This document shows, in pieces, positions 1 through 7,756 of a stretch of DNA of 64,000 bases. The DNA is taken from contig CAKQYA010000014.1 of the NCBI GenBank assembly GCA_934293005.1, forward strand, positions 1-64,000. Direction: 5' to 3'. Positions within the stretch are counted from its first letter, which is position 1. Each line of letters begins with the position of its first letter. The position numbers and the translations under genes were made by a program. This DNA comes from an uncultured Bacteroidaceae bacterium (GTDB taxonomy: Bacteria; Bacteroidota; Bacteroidia; Bacteroidales; Bacteroidaceae). The notes below the pieces were generated by a model. The model saw only the letters and a program-made list of their open reading frames with translations, ran no database searches and was not told the DNA's origin.

Positions 1-392
1 CTCATTGGCAACATCTTCATTCGTGAAATCCTACCCGTACCAGAATGATGTATTTTACTTCTGTCTACAACAGTAGATCCGGTAAGAATGAATTGTCCTG
101 GAACCTGACGCTTGTCCACCATAGTACGCACGGCATCCCAAAGGACAGGAGCATCCTGCCATTCATCTATAAGACGAGGAGTCTCACCCATCAATAACAA
201 GGATGGTTTGGAGGCGGCAGTTGCAGCATATTCTTCCTGCATCTCTGTATCCTGCATCTTGATGACACTTTTGCTCATTTGCTCCGCAGTTGTTGTCTTT
301 CCGCACCACTTAGGGCCCTCTATTAGTACTGCCCCAAAAGCCTCAAGACGATCTGCCAATTGAATGTCTGCAATTCTATGTGAATAACTCAT
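1..392 (-). CDS. AAA_14/DUF4143-type ATPase, partial (N-terminal 130 residues)
   Basis: The gene reads leftward and leaves the window at base 1, so only the N-terminal part is visible. The ATG is at 392-390 and the protein begins MSYSHRIADIQLADRLEAFG. A Walker A motif, GPKWCGKTT, follows, then a Walker B-like LIDEWQDAP and an ILTGS sensor-type segment. This order is typical of the AAA_14 domain found with a C-terminal DUF4143 domain in a widespread family of prokaryotic ATPases whose cellular role is unknown. The C-terminal half is off the window, so an intact DUF4143 cannot be confirmed. A perfect -7 box (TAACTTTG, minus strand) lies at 428-421. Confidence 0.85.
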   Translation of the reverse strand, partial: MSYSHRIADIQLADRLEAFGAVLIEGPKWCGKTTTAEQMSKSVIKMQDTEMQEEYAATAASKPSLLLMGETPRLIDEWQDAPVLWDAVRTMVDKRQVPGQFILTGSTVVDRSKIHHSGTGRISRMKMLPM

Positions 393-420
393 ATTTTAGT
401 CGTGTTCTTGATTATGTGTG

Positions 421-452
421 CAAAGTTAGTGATATTCAGTTGTATTTGCAAG
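421..452 (-). promoter_or_regulatory. Bacteroidetes-type promoter for the AAA_14 ATPase
   Basis: Minus strand: -7 box TAACTTTG at 428-421, matching TAnnTTTG exactly, with CTTG at 452-449 as a -33-like element 20 nt upstream. The box sits 29 bp before the ATG at 392. Confidence 0.6.
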
Positions 453-657
453 TAAAAACTAATTTTTGTGGAGATTTAGTACTATGAATTGCGCTGTTTT
501 GTTGCTAACTTTTGTGGTAGTTTAGAACTAACTTTTGTGGCATTCCATTTATAATTTTTGCTGTATTTCATTTGTAGTTTTTGAGGTACTACATTTGGTG
601 TTTACAAGTAAAAACGCTACATTTGCAGCAGTTGAGTGCGTGTTTGCTTATCGTTGC
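429..657. other. AT-rich intergenic stretch with repeated CTAACTTTTGTGG-like words
   Basis: No gene was found. Degenerate copies of a (C)TAA(C/T)TTTTGTGG word occur near 467, 509 and 530. Two plus-strand TACATTTG words, matching the TAnnTTTG -7 consensus, lie at 590-597 and 618-625, but no plus-strand gene follows them, so they may be chance or drive an unannotated transcript. Confidence 0.4.
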
Positions 658-960
658 TTATTTCCATAATTGACCAAGGTCAAACTCGGCTGCACTCGGA
701 AAAGAAAGCAAGTTTTCTTTTCTCTCGTTTGCACGAGTTTTGCAGCACATTTGCAGCACGCTCACGCAGATGGCTTGTTTAATAACGGTTTGCATTTCGA
801 GGAAGTGAAGTGATGCCGAAAGGCAGTCATTGCCTTCGCCAAACTCCTTGACATACTTGTATGCCTTGAGGAATTGGGCTATCTTAGGATTGTGAGAGAA
901 ATGAGTGTGTCGAATCTTGCTGTGCTTTTCTTCTTTTCGCAGCGCAGTAGGAAAGATATG
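658..960 (-). pseudogene. Remnant of an AlbA_2/HATPase_c_4-type ATP-binding protein (C-terminal fragment)
   Basis: A stop-free minus-strand frame of about 100 codons runs from just after the proA stop to a TAA at 660-658. It has no start codon near its beginning and is closed upstream by an in-frame stop. Its first part contains HFSHNPKIAQFLKAYKYVKEF followed by GEG. This resembles the conserved C-terminal block of RecG-like AlbA_2/HATPase_c_4 proteins (NP-x-IA-x-FL...VxEFGEG), where VDRM normally follows; here the match stops after GEG. The tail is rich in Cys and Lys and carries a perfect 9-bp hairpin (699-707 with 714-722). I read it as a decayed gene end, possibly joined to a recurrent 3' element. 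Confidence 0.5.
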
Positions 961-962
961 GC

Positions 963-2210
963 CTATTTAGCCCTTATCTGGCCATTGCCCTCTATAATCC
1001 ACTTGTATGTTGTTATTTCTTCAAGGGCCATAGGACCTCTTGCATGCAGTTTCTGTGTGGAGATGCCAATCTCGGCACCAAGTCCGAACTGTGCTCCATC
1101 AGTGAATGATGTAGGAGCATTGTGGTATACGCAGGCCGCATCAACTTGTGACAAGAAGCGGTCTGCAGTGGCTCTGTCCTCTGTGATTATGCACTCAGAG
1201 TGTCCTGATCCGTACTTGCGGATATGCTTGATGGCCTCGTCGGATGAAGTGACAGTTTTGATGGCCATGGTGTATGATTGGAATTCGGTGCCATAACTTT
1301 CTTCTGTGGATGGAAGCAATAGTTCTGATGGGTAAATTCCCTTTAATGCAGCCAATGCGCATTCATCGGCATAAATGAGCACGTTGCTCTCTTGCAGTGG
1401 CTTGCAGATGGCAGGCAGGTCGCACAGACGGTCTTCGTGGACAAGCGTGCAGTCTAAGGCATTGCAAACGCTCACTCTGCGAGTTTTGGCGTTGTTGATA
1501 ATTCGTGCGCCTTTCTCGGCATCGCCATCCTTGTCGAAATATGCATGGCACACACCGGCACCTGTCTCGATGACAGGCACGGAAGCCTCTTTGCGCACGA
1601 AGCCAATGAGGCGTTTGCTGCCGCGTGGGATGACAAGGTCTACAAAGCCGTTGGCATGCAGCAACTCGCCTGTAGCCTCATGGGTGGCAGGGAGCAGGGT
1701 GATGACATCCTCGTTTACGCCATATTCTCTCAGCGTCGACTTGATTATTTCAACGATGGCCCTGTTGCTGTCGTCGGCATCCTTGCCGCCTTTCAGGATA
1801 CATGCGCTACCAGCCTTGAGACATAGCGCAAACACGTCGAAGGTGACGTTGGGACGAGCCTCGTAGACGATGCCAATCACGCCGAAAGGCACGCTTATGC
1901 GTTTGAGGTCAAGGCCGTTGGGCAGCACAGTGTGTTTGAGCACTTTGCCGAGAGGCGAAGGCAGCTTGGCCACGTTGCGTGTGTCGGCAGCAATGCCCTT
2001 GATGCGCTCTTCCGTCAGTTTGAGGCGGTCGTACATAGGGTTGCTTTTGTCCATGCGGCTGAGGTCTTTGGCATTGGCCTCGAGGATCTTGCCTGCCTCA
2101 TTCTCCGCTTTGTCTGCCACAGCAAGGAGGATGGCGTTTATTGTTTCATTGCTAACCATTGCCAAATCTATGCTGGCATCTTTGGTTGATTGGAATATAC
2201 GGTTCAGCAT
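963..2210 (-). CDS. proA: Glutamate-5-semialdehyde dehydrogenase (gamma-glutamyl phosphate reductase)
   Basis: ProA reduces gamma-glutamyl phosphate to glutamate-5-semialdehyde with NADPH, the second step of proline synthesis from glutamate; the product cyclises to pyrroline-5-carboxylate. The 415 residues match the usual length of this aldehyde-dehydrogenase-fold enzyme. Visible landmarks are PFGVIGIVYEARPNVTFD, KGGKDADDSN, VIPRGSKRLIGFV, and RRVSVCNALD with the catalytic Cys. The C-terminus has FGLGAEIGISTQKLHARGP. It is the last gene of a minus-strand hypE-proB-proA set, 209 bp after proB; that gap holds a perfect 10-bp inverted repeat. The TAG stop is at 965-963. Confidence 0.97.
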   Translation of the reverse strand: MLNRIFQSTKDASIDLAMVSNETINAILLAVADKAENEAGKILEANAKDLSRMDKSNPMYDRLKLTEERIKGIAADTRNVAKLPSPLGKVLKHTVLPNGLDLKRISVPFGVIGIVYEARPNVTFDVFALCLKAGSACILKGGKDADDSNRAIVEIIKSTLREYGVNEDVITLLPATHEATGELLHANGFVDLVIPRGSKRLIGFVRKEASVPVIETGAGVCHAYFDKDGDAEKGARIINNAKTRRVSVCNALDCTLVHEDRLCDLPAICKPLQESNVLIYADECALAALKGIYPSELLLPSTEESYGTEFQSYTMAIKTVTSSDEAIKHIRKYGSGHSECIITEDRATADRFLSQVDAACVYHNAPTSFTDGAQFGLGAEIGISTQKLHARGPMALEEITTYKWIIEGNGQIRAK

Positions 2211-2330
2211 ATTATATATAATGTGAAATTATCAGTGGTGAGTGTCGGTGAAATCTTTATGAGGTTTCATTCACTCGTGTTTTTTGTGTTTGTTTTTTTG
2301 ATGTTTATGATGGCATGTGCCAGGTGAATA

Positions 2331-2363
2331 AACATGAGCATCTGCAAAGAATCTGCTCATGTT
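2331..2363. other. Inverted repeat in the proB-proA gap
   Basis: AACATGAGCA at 2331-2340 pairs perfectly with TGCTCATGTT at 2354-2363 around a 13-nt loop. It lies between proB and proA on the transcribed minus strand. No clean T-run follows, so it could be an mRNA processing or attenuation hairpin rather than a terminator. Confidence 0.5.
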
Positions 2364-2419
2364 GGAGCGTGTCGCACTCATACTTCATGGAATGATTTTG
2401 GGTGCTTTCTTTTTGCCGT

Positions 2420-3184
2420 TCAGCATAGAAATTCGGTGCATGGCGTGTTGTCTCTGTCATTCATGAGTCTGACGAGAATGTCATCTCTCTTTCCGTTGGC
2501 AATAATCACACTGATGCCTGCGGCTGCTGTCTGCTGCGCCACAGACGATTTGCTCTTCATGCCTCCACGCCCTGCGCTCGACTTGCTCGCTTGTATGTAG
2601 TCTTCCAAGCTCTTGCCTGGCTTCACAATGCTGATGAGTCTTGATTCTGGATTGTCTGGATTGCCTGTGAACACACCGTCGATATTGCTTAAGATGATAA
2701 GCATCTGTGAGTTGGTCATCTTGGCTATCAAGCCCGACAGTTCGTCGTTGTCTGTAAACATCAATTCTGTCACAGACACCGTGTCGTTTTCGTTAACTAT
2801 AGGAAGCACTTCATTTTCCAGCATCACCCTCATGCAGTTCTCCTGATTCTTTCTGTGCTCAGAGTCGGAGAAGTTTTCCTTTGTCGTAAGCACTTGACCA
2901 ACGGGGATGCTGTATTCTCTGAACAGTTCAAAATATCTGTTGATGAGTTTGGCCTGTCCCACGGCAGAGAACAACTGGCGCTGGTCTACAGAGTCGAGGT
3001 CGTGCTGAATGTGCTTCAGTTCGCTCCTTCCGCTTGCCACCGCTCCTGATGACACGAGTATGATTTCATGTCCATCGGCTCTCAATGTGGCTATTTGATC
3101 CACAAGAGCCGACATTCGTGTCACGTCAAGGGAGCCGTCTTTCCTTGTCAGCACGTTGCTTCCAATCTTGATAGTAATTCTCAT
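2420..3184 (-). CDS. proB: Glutamate 5-kinase, short form without PUA domain
   Basis: ProB phosphorylates L-glutamate to gamma-glutamyl phosphate, the committed and usually proline-inhibited step of proline synthesis. The protein starts MRITIKIGSNVLTRKDGSLD and carries ILVSSGAVASG, LPIVNENDTVS and LSGLIAKMTNSQMLIILSNID, all typical of the amino-acid kinase fold. At 254 residues it contains only the kinase domain and lacks the C-terminal PUA domain of the E. coli-type enzyme (about 367 residues). The TGA stop at 2422-2420 is clear, so this is a genuine short form rather than a visible frameshift. It starts 51 bp after hypE and precedes proA. Confidence 0.95.
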   Translation of the reverse strand: MRITIKIGSNVLTRKDGSLDVTRMSALVDQIATLRADGHEIILVSSGAVASGRSELKHIQHDLDSVDQRQLFSAVGQAKLINRYFELFREYSIPVGQVLTTKENFSDSEHRKNQENCMRVMLENEVLPIVNENDTVSVTELMFTDNDELSGLIAKMTNSQMLIILSNIDGVFTGNPDNPESRLISIVKPGKSLEDYIQASKSSAGRGGMKSKSSVAQQTAAAGISVIIANGKRDDILVRLMNDRDNTPCTEFLC

Positions 3185-3235
3185 ATGTGTATATTATATG
3201 TGGTAATAGTAAAGTCGTTAATGTTATTGGGGTTT

Positions 3236-4180
3236 TTATCCGCCAATCTTGGCTTCAAGTCCCTTGTTCTTGAAAATGTCCAATGCGTGTTGCTGCAGGT
3301 TGTCGTCGGGTGCTTCCATGGCGATGTTGCCAGGATTGTATTCGCTGCCCATCCTTGCGTGTTTGCCCTTGCCGATGTCGTGATATGCCAAAAGGTTCAC
3401 CACCTCTGGCTTTGTTGGCAGTGAAGCTAAGAACTCAGCAGAACGTGCCAAGTTGTCATCGTCAGCGTTGACCCCAACAATCAGCGGTATGCGGATCCAA
3501 TATTTATGCCCCATCTCGCTGATCAATTTGATGTTTTCCAATATGCGGGCGTTGTCAACACCTGTGTACAACTTATGTTCGGCCGCATCCATCACTTTCA
3601 GGTCAACCAGAAAGAGTTCGCAGCGTTCGGCCACCCTCTTGACGTCTTTGCTTGAGGCGAATAGTGTGGTGTCTACCGTGCGGTGAAAGTTTCTTTTGCC
3701 AAGTTCGTCGAGCAATGTGCACAAATAGTCAGCATCGAGCATGGGCTCGCCTCCGCACAGAGTCACTCCTCCATGGCTTTCCTCCATCACTTGCCGCTCT
3801 TTCTCGACAATTTCCATCAGGTTGTCCATATTCCATCTCTTTCCTGCCATTTCCAGAGCCAGTGTGGGGCATTCGTCGGTGCATTTGCCGCATGCCGTGC
3901 AATGTCCAAGGTCTTTGATGCCATCCTTGGTGAGAATGAGATTGTTTTCTGGGCACGCTTCCACACACGACTGGCAGCCTATGCATTTCTTCTTTGTGTA
4001 GAGTTTGACCGCCTTTGGCGATATGCCTTCCGGGTTGTGGCACCACACGCATCTGAGTGGACATCCCTTCAGAAATATGGTGGTGCGTATGCCTGGGCCA
4101 TCGTTGATGGCAAATCTTTTGATGTCGAAAATAAGAGCCATGTCTTTAGTTTGCAAACTTGTATGTTGAATGTCTGGCAT
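3236..4180 (-). CDS. hypE: Glycyl-radical enzyme activase (radical SAM), probable HypD-activating enzyme
   Basis: Activases of this family use S-adenosylmethionine and a [4Fe-4S] cluster to put the glycyl radical on a partner enzyme. The radical SAM motif CPLRCVWC gives Cys40, Cys44 and Cys47, preceded by INDGPGIRTTIFLKG. Two ferredoxin-like clusters follow: CIGCQSCVEACP (Cys66, 69, 72, 76) and CTACGKCTDECP (Cys94, 97, 100, 104). The later GGVTLCGGEPML is also typical. Met14 (MALIFDIKRF, near 4141) is a plausible alternative start. The only glycyl radical enzyme in view is hypD, 3.6 kb upstream on the same strand, so HypD is the likely partner, although the activase gene is grouped with proB and proA. 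The name hypE rests on that inference. Confidence 0.85.
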   Translation of the reverse strand: MPDIQHTSLQTKDMALIFDIKRFAINDGPGIRTTIFLKGCPLRCVWCHNPEGISPKAVKLYTKKKCIGCQSCVEACPENNLILTKDGIKDLGHCTACGKCTDECPTLALEMAGKRWNMDNLMEIVEKERQVMEESHGGVTLCGGEPMLDADYLCTLLDELGKRNFHRTVDTTLFASSKDVKRVAERCELFLVDLKVMDAAEHKLYTGVDNARILENIKLISEMGHKYWIRIPLIVGVNADDDNLARSAEFLASLPTKPEVVNLLAYHDIGKGKHARMGSEYNPGNIAMEAPDDNLQQHALDIFKNKGLEAKIGG

Positions 4181-4276
4181 GATTGCCGGACTGATGATTC
4201 TTTATTATTATATTGGTGGTGTGCAGCATCCACACATCGGCAAATGCGCTTGAAATGCCTCGGTGTGTACATGTTG

Positions 4277-4284
4277 CAAAGTTA
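4277..4284 (-). promoter_or_regulatory. -7 box for the hypE-proB-proA operon
   Basis: Minus strand TAACTTTG at 4284-4277 is an exact TAnnTTTG match about 97 bp upstream of the annotated hypE start. No clear -33 TTTG is seen. Confidence 0.5.
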
Positions 4285-4367
4285 CTATAAAAAAACGAAA
4301 GTAATGGCATATAGTCTGTGATAAAGTTGTTTTAGCCTGTATTGCCATGTTTTCCTGTGCTGATTCT

Positions 4368-4380
4368 TGACAAATTGTCA
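4368..4380. promoter_or_regulatory. Palindrome upstream of the hsp20 sigma-54 promoter (candidate activator site)
   Basis: TGACAAATTGTCA is a perfect 5-bp inverted repeat with a 3-bp spacer, centred about 60 bp upstream of the -24 element. That is a reasonable place for an enhancer-binding protein, but the site is short. Confidence 0.3.
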
Positions 4381-4435
4381 CCGAGTTGTGTCTGTGTTGG
4401 GCCTGCTTCATGAAAAAATGTCATAAGTTTCTCTT

Positions 4436-4451
4436 TGGCACACTTGTTGCA
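4436..4451 (+). promoter_or_regulatory. Sigma-54 (-24/-12) promoter of hsp20
   Basis: TGGCACA-CTTG-TTGCA matches the sigma-54 consensus TGGCACg-N4-TTGCw at every strongly conserved base, with the obligatory spacing between the GG and GC elements. It would start a transcript near 4462, giving about 100 nt of leader before the hsp20 ATG at 4564. Confidence 0.65.
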
Positions 4452-4563
4452 CTGATGATTGGATGACAGCGAAAAGCTCAAAAGAGCCTTCATATAAGAG
4501 CCCATGAGAGCTTGAACTGAAAACTAAAATATATCACACGTTTTTAATATAGGAGTTTATATT

Positions 4564-4992
4564 ATGTTACAGGTTATGCGTTCAAACAATTGGTTCCCAT
4601 CATTATTTGATGAGTTTTGCAATAATGCTTTCGACACTGAGAAGAAAGCTATATCTCCAGCCATCAATGTGATTGAAGATGCAAAAGAGTATACAATGGA
4701 ATTCGCAGTTCCTGGTGTCAACAAAGATTTCTGCCGTATAAGCATAAATGGCGAAGGCAATCTCGAAGTGGCTATTGAGAATAAGCTGGAGCATAAGGGT
4801 GATGACAAGCATGAGCATTACCTCCGCCGCGAGTTCTGCTATTCCAATTTCCAGCAAGCATATATTCTTCCAGACGATGTTGTGAAAGAAGAGATATCTG
4901 CCTCTGTCAACAATGGCATACTCTCTGTGAAATTGCCAAAGATGACTAAGGAGCATATTGACAAGATACAGCGCAACATTGACATCAAATAA
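4564..4992 (+). CDS. Hsp20/alpha-crystallin family small heat-shock protein
   Basis: Small heat-shock proteins are ATP-independent holdases that keep unfolding proteins soluble. The 142-residue protein starts MLQVMRSNNWFPSLFDEFCN, a short N-terminal arm. The alpha-crystallin domain follows, from about residue 33 (SPAINVIEDAKEYTMEFAVPG) to about 128, including VNNGILSVKLPK, which is the diagnostic A/V-x-n-GIL strand. The C-terminus ends IQRNIDIK, with an I-x-I type tail used in oligomer assembly. An AGGAG sits at about 4551-4555, 8 bp before the ATG. It stands alone between the divergent hypE operon and a 12-bp-stem terminator, and is preceded by a sigma-54 promoter, so its control may differ from a classic heat-shock gene. 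Confidence 0.95.
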   Translation: MLQVMRSNNWFPSLFDEFCNNAFDTEKKAISPAINVIEDAKEYTMEFAVPGVNKDFCRISINGEGNLEVAIENKLEHKGDDKHEHYLRREFCYSNFQQAYILPDDVVKEEISASVNNGILSVKLPKMTKEHIDKIQRNIDIK

Positions 4993-5088
4993 TCCCAATA
5001 GGCCATCAGACCGATTTGGAATAATTGGCGAAAGAAATGTAGTCCATGGAACCGTAATATTACCAAGGGTTCCCTATAGATATACATG

Positions 5089-5134
5089 AGATGCCGAACC
5101 AGCTTCACAGCAAGCAGGTTCGGCATCTTTCTTA
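5089..5134 (+). terminator. Intrinsic terminator of hsp20
   Basis: AGATGCCGAACC (5089-5100) pairs perfectly with GGTTCGGCATCT (5117-5128) around a 16-nt loop and is followed by TTCTTATA. A weaker GGAACC/GGTTCC hairpin lies just upstream, between about 5048 and 5073. Confidence 0.8.
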
Positions 5135-5195
5135 TATATACCCAAGTTGGCATGATGGCCGAGCGAGGGTGTTTTGTTGGGCAAAAAAAGAGGGT

Positions 5196-5272
5196 AAGGA
5201 TACTGGGCAAAGTATATTAGGATACTTGGCAAAGTATATTAGGATACTTGGCCAAGTATCCTAATATACTTT
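5196..5272. repeat. 22-bp-period palindromic repeat array, copy A
   Basis: Units repeat every 22 bp: a partial unit at 5196-5210, then AGTATATTAGGATACTTGGC-type units at 5211 and 5233, then a unit in the opposite orientation. The last two units form a perfect 42-bp palindrome (arm 5231-5251 with arm 5252-5272, centre TTGG|CCAA). The array lies between the converging hsp20 and LruC genes. The same unit family recurs near 20.4 and 42.9 kb. Confidence 0.9.
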
Positions 5273-5300
5273 TTCTGGGATGTCTGAGCTGACTTGAATG

Positions 5301-7367
5301 TTATCTCAGATACCAATCTGGGCAACAATGTCCATTCGACTTTACCCATTCATCGAAATTGGGATAAACGATGCTTATTTTCAGACCTTCTACAGGCGCA
5401 TATTCTTTGTGCTGGAAACAGAGGGCGAATGGATAGTCGTTGTTCTTGTCAATATAATATGCGTCGCTGCCAAGGCCTATCTGCGTCTTGTTTGCACGCG
5501 ATGTGGGTTGGCGTTTTGGCAAGTGCACCTCAGTGCGGTTGTTGTTGGCTGCTCCTATTTTATATGGAGTTGTGATGAGATAAGGATCAATAGTCTTAAT
5601 GTCTTCTTTTCTCATGTTTTTGCCTGTGTAATACCTTGTCACCTTGAACGTCTTTCCAAAGTCGGCATTAGTGTTTGTTGTGACAATGATGCTCTTGGTG
5701 TCGGCTTCGTATACCATACCCTTGTCTAATGTCATTCTGTCTGCATCATCGCGATACACGGCAGCAAAAGTGTTGCGGTTTACTGCCGAGCCTTCTTTCT
5801 GCACTGGCGTGAACTCATCAACAACTGTTGTGACTTCGTTGTTGAAACTGCCAAACGTGATGATGCGCTTGTGAGCTATGATGACATCGTTCATGTCGTA
5901 GTCGCCTCCATATGGCCAGCAGTCCTCGAAGGCGTAAGTCTTGCATGTTGTCTCTGTGGTGAAGATTTCACCCACTTCTGGGTCAACAGATGGGCGTTCT
6001 GGATTTTGGATGGCAAAATTGGGGGTCGCGTCAATGGTGAAGAGAATGTCATCCAGACTCATATCGGCGTTCTTGTTGTATTTTGCGTCCTTGTCAATTC
6101 GGTATGTGCTGGTTTCTATGCCATAGACGACATGTCCGTCAGGCATGTTGAGCGACATGAATCGCTTGCCCCAATATGACTTATGCAGATTGGAATTTGA
6201 ATAATAGAAACTGTATGTGTCGTTGTCTTGTGTCCTCACGCCTATGAAATGGTTGGCGTTGAATTCTTCATCAGTCGTGTACCTGCCGCCCCATCCGTCG
6301 CAGATGACGAAATAGCCGATGGTGTAGCCAGCAGGGAAATCCTCTGTCATCTGTCCAGTGGCAGGGTCTTTGAAGAGCAGCTGTATGCGTTTGTTTTTAG
6401 CACTCTCGCTGTATTGCGAGAATGGAGCCTTCCAAGCCATGCCAGAAGTGTCGTATGGTCTATCATATTTCATAGAGGCGTTTGGCACAATGACAAACTT
6501 CTCCAGTTCATCTGCGTTGGTTGGCTCTGAATCAGTTTTATAATAATAATATCCGAGAGTGCTCTCGCGGTCAGCTCGCTCATGCAGAAAGGTGAGGTAT
6601 ACCTTTGCACTCTTTACAGTCTTTGTCACCCCAGCGTCTTCGTATGTCTCAGAGATGGTGGTGTTTATTTGCTGTGCGTCTACGGCCAGTTTGCTATTGT
6701 CCACACCATGCTCTTTCTTGTCTTTCTTGCCCCACAAAAGATACTGCACGGCTTTGATTGATGAAAGTTCGATTTTTCCGTCTGAGAAAAGAGAGCTGTT
6801 GTAGCTGTAGTCTATTTTTCCTCTTTTTGTTGTGACATCGACAATGGAGTAGAGCTTCTTGTTTGCATCGATGGTTATAGGACTGCTGAAAGCGGCGTCG
6901 CCTCTGGTGATGGCACGTGTAGCGGCATCGTTGCTGTTGTCAGCAATACTGATGTTTGCTGTGTTGTTTGCCACCTTGGTTGATAACACATGTGGAAGTC
7001 CGTATCCGTTGGCTACCACCCAGATTGAATCTGTGTATGTGGGCAGGGTGGCATAGCCTTTGAAACCACCGTTTTCGTCTGCGAATATCTTAAAGTCAGC
7101 CTCCTTTGTTATCGAATCCTCATATGATATTCCGACGTAAGGGTCGCTGATATACACTTCGAGAAGAGTGTGTGCTGCCAATGGGCCATACTGCAGATTC
7201 AAGGCCACGTCGCCTGTGGTCTCAAAATCAAAATATTCGCTCTCGGGTTTCATCCCATTTGCTGAGCCATTTGATGGATACATGTCATATTGTGTATCAG
7301 TGCATGACATGGCTATGCCCATGCTTACTGTCATCAGTAAGGTGGCGGAATAAGACTTGAATTTCAT
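5301..7367 (-). CDS. LruC-domain (DUF4842-like) lipoprotein
   Basis: The 688-residue protein begins with a lipoprotein signal peptide ending GIAMSC, with Cys22 as the lipidated residue, so it is an envelope protein and probably outer-membrane anchored. The C-terminal region holds the LruC/DUF4842 signature: YAFEDCWPYGGDYDMNDVII about two thirds along, and later LPKRQPTSRANKTQIG and DYPFALCFQH. LruC-domain proteins are common cell-surface lipoproteins in Bacteroidetes; their ligand is not established. The N-terminal part (DIRV-type beta strands, PYVGISYEDS) looks like beta-sandwich material. It is flanked by its own -7 box and lies between hypD and hypE without an obvious metabolic link. Confidence 0.85.
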   Translation of the reverse strand: MKFKSYSATLLMTVSMGIAMSCTDTQYDMYPSNGSANGMKPESEYFDFETTGDVALNLQYGPLAAHTLLEVYISDPYVGISYEDSITKEADFKIFADENGGFKGYATLPTYTDSIWVVANGYGLPHVLSTKVANNTANISIADNSNDAATRAITRGDAAFSSPITIDANKKLYSIVDVTTKRGKIDYSYNSSLFSDGKIELSSIKAVQYLLWGKKDKKEHGVDNSKLAVDAQQINTTISETYEDAGVTKTVKSAKVYLTFLHERADRESTLGYYYYKTDSEPTNADELEKFVIVPNASMKYDRPYDTSGMAWKAPFSQYSESAKNKRIQLLFKDPATGQMTEDFPAGYTIGYFVICDGWGGRYTTDEEFNANHFIGVRTQDNDTYSFYYSNSNLHKSYWGKRFMSLNMPDGHVVYGIETSTYRIDKDAKYNKNADMSLDDILFTIDATPNFAIQNPERPSVDPEVGEIFTTETTCKTYAFEDCWPYGGDYDMNDVIIAHKRIITFGSFNNEVTTVVDEFTPVQKEGSAVNRNTFAAVYRDDADRMTLDKGMVYEADTKSIIVTTNTNADFGKTFKVTRYYTGKNMRKEDIKTIDPYLITTPYKIGAANNNRTEVHLPKRQPTSRANKTQIGLGSDAYYIDKNNDYPFALCFQHKEYAPVEGLKISIVYPNFDEWVKSNGHCCPDWYLR

Positions 7368-7694
7368 GTTGTCTGTTAGATGCTCAAATTTTCAAATGGA
7401 TTTCCTATTGTCAATGTGCTGTTGCATAAATAGTGCATCCTGTTGTTTGTTACCCTAAAAATGATGTCTTTTTGTTTTCTTGCGAAATTAGTTTGTTGTT
7501 TTTTAGTGTTGCAAAGGTATGAATTTGTTATTATATTATGGATTTTATAACTATTAAATAAAGTTAACAAAATGATTATTGTTGATATAAGTGAATTGAT
7601 GTTCATTCTGTTATGCGAATGAATACGGCATGTTTTTTAGTCAGTTCGGTTGTGTTGTGCGAATGGCGTCTTTTCTGCGTGCAGTGTGAAAACA
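7368..7694. other. AT-rich gap between hypD and the LruC gene
   Basis: No gene was found; a minus-strand frame at 7376-7606 has low-complexity composition and is not credible. The gap holds the LruC gene's -7 box at 7519-7512 and, at its right edge, the hypD terminator. Confidence 0.6.
7512..7519 (-). promoter_or_regulatory. -7 box of the LruC lipoprotein gene
   Basis: Minus strand TACCTTTG (7519-7512), an exact TAnnTTTG match, about 145 bp upstream of the ATG. No good -33 element is visible. Confidence 0.5.
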
Positions 7695-7732
7695 GAATCC
7701 ACAGGATTGCAAAAGTGCAAGCCTGTGGATTC
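7695..7732 (-). terminator. Intrinsic terminator of hypD
   Basis: GAATCCACAGG (7695-7705) and CCTGTGGATTC (7722-7732) form a perfect 11-bp stem. Read on the minus strand, the stem is followed by TGTTTTC. It lies 25 bp beyond the hypD stop. Confidence 0.7.
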
Positions 7733-7756
7733 GTGTGTATATAACCAATCGTTTTT

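Noticed and set aside
874..1296. A 140-codon plus-strand frame across the end of proA
   Set aside because: It is antisense to a clear proA coding region and its residues match no family; it is a shadow frame.
7376..7606. A 76-codon minus-strand frame upstream of the LruC gene
   Set aside because: The residues are AT-driven (many Asn, Ile, Thr), and the frame covers the likely LruC promoter.
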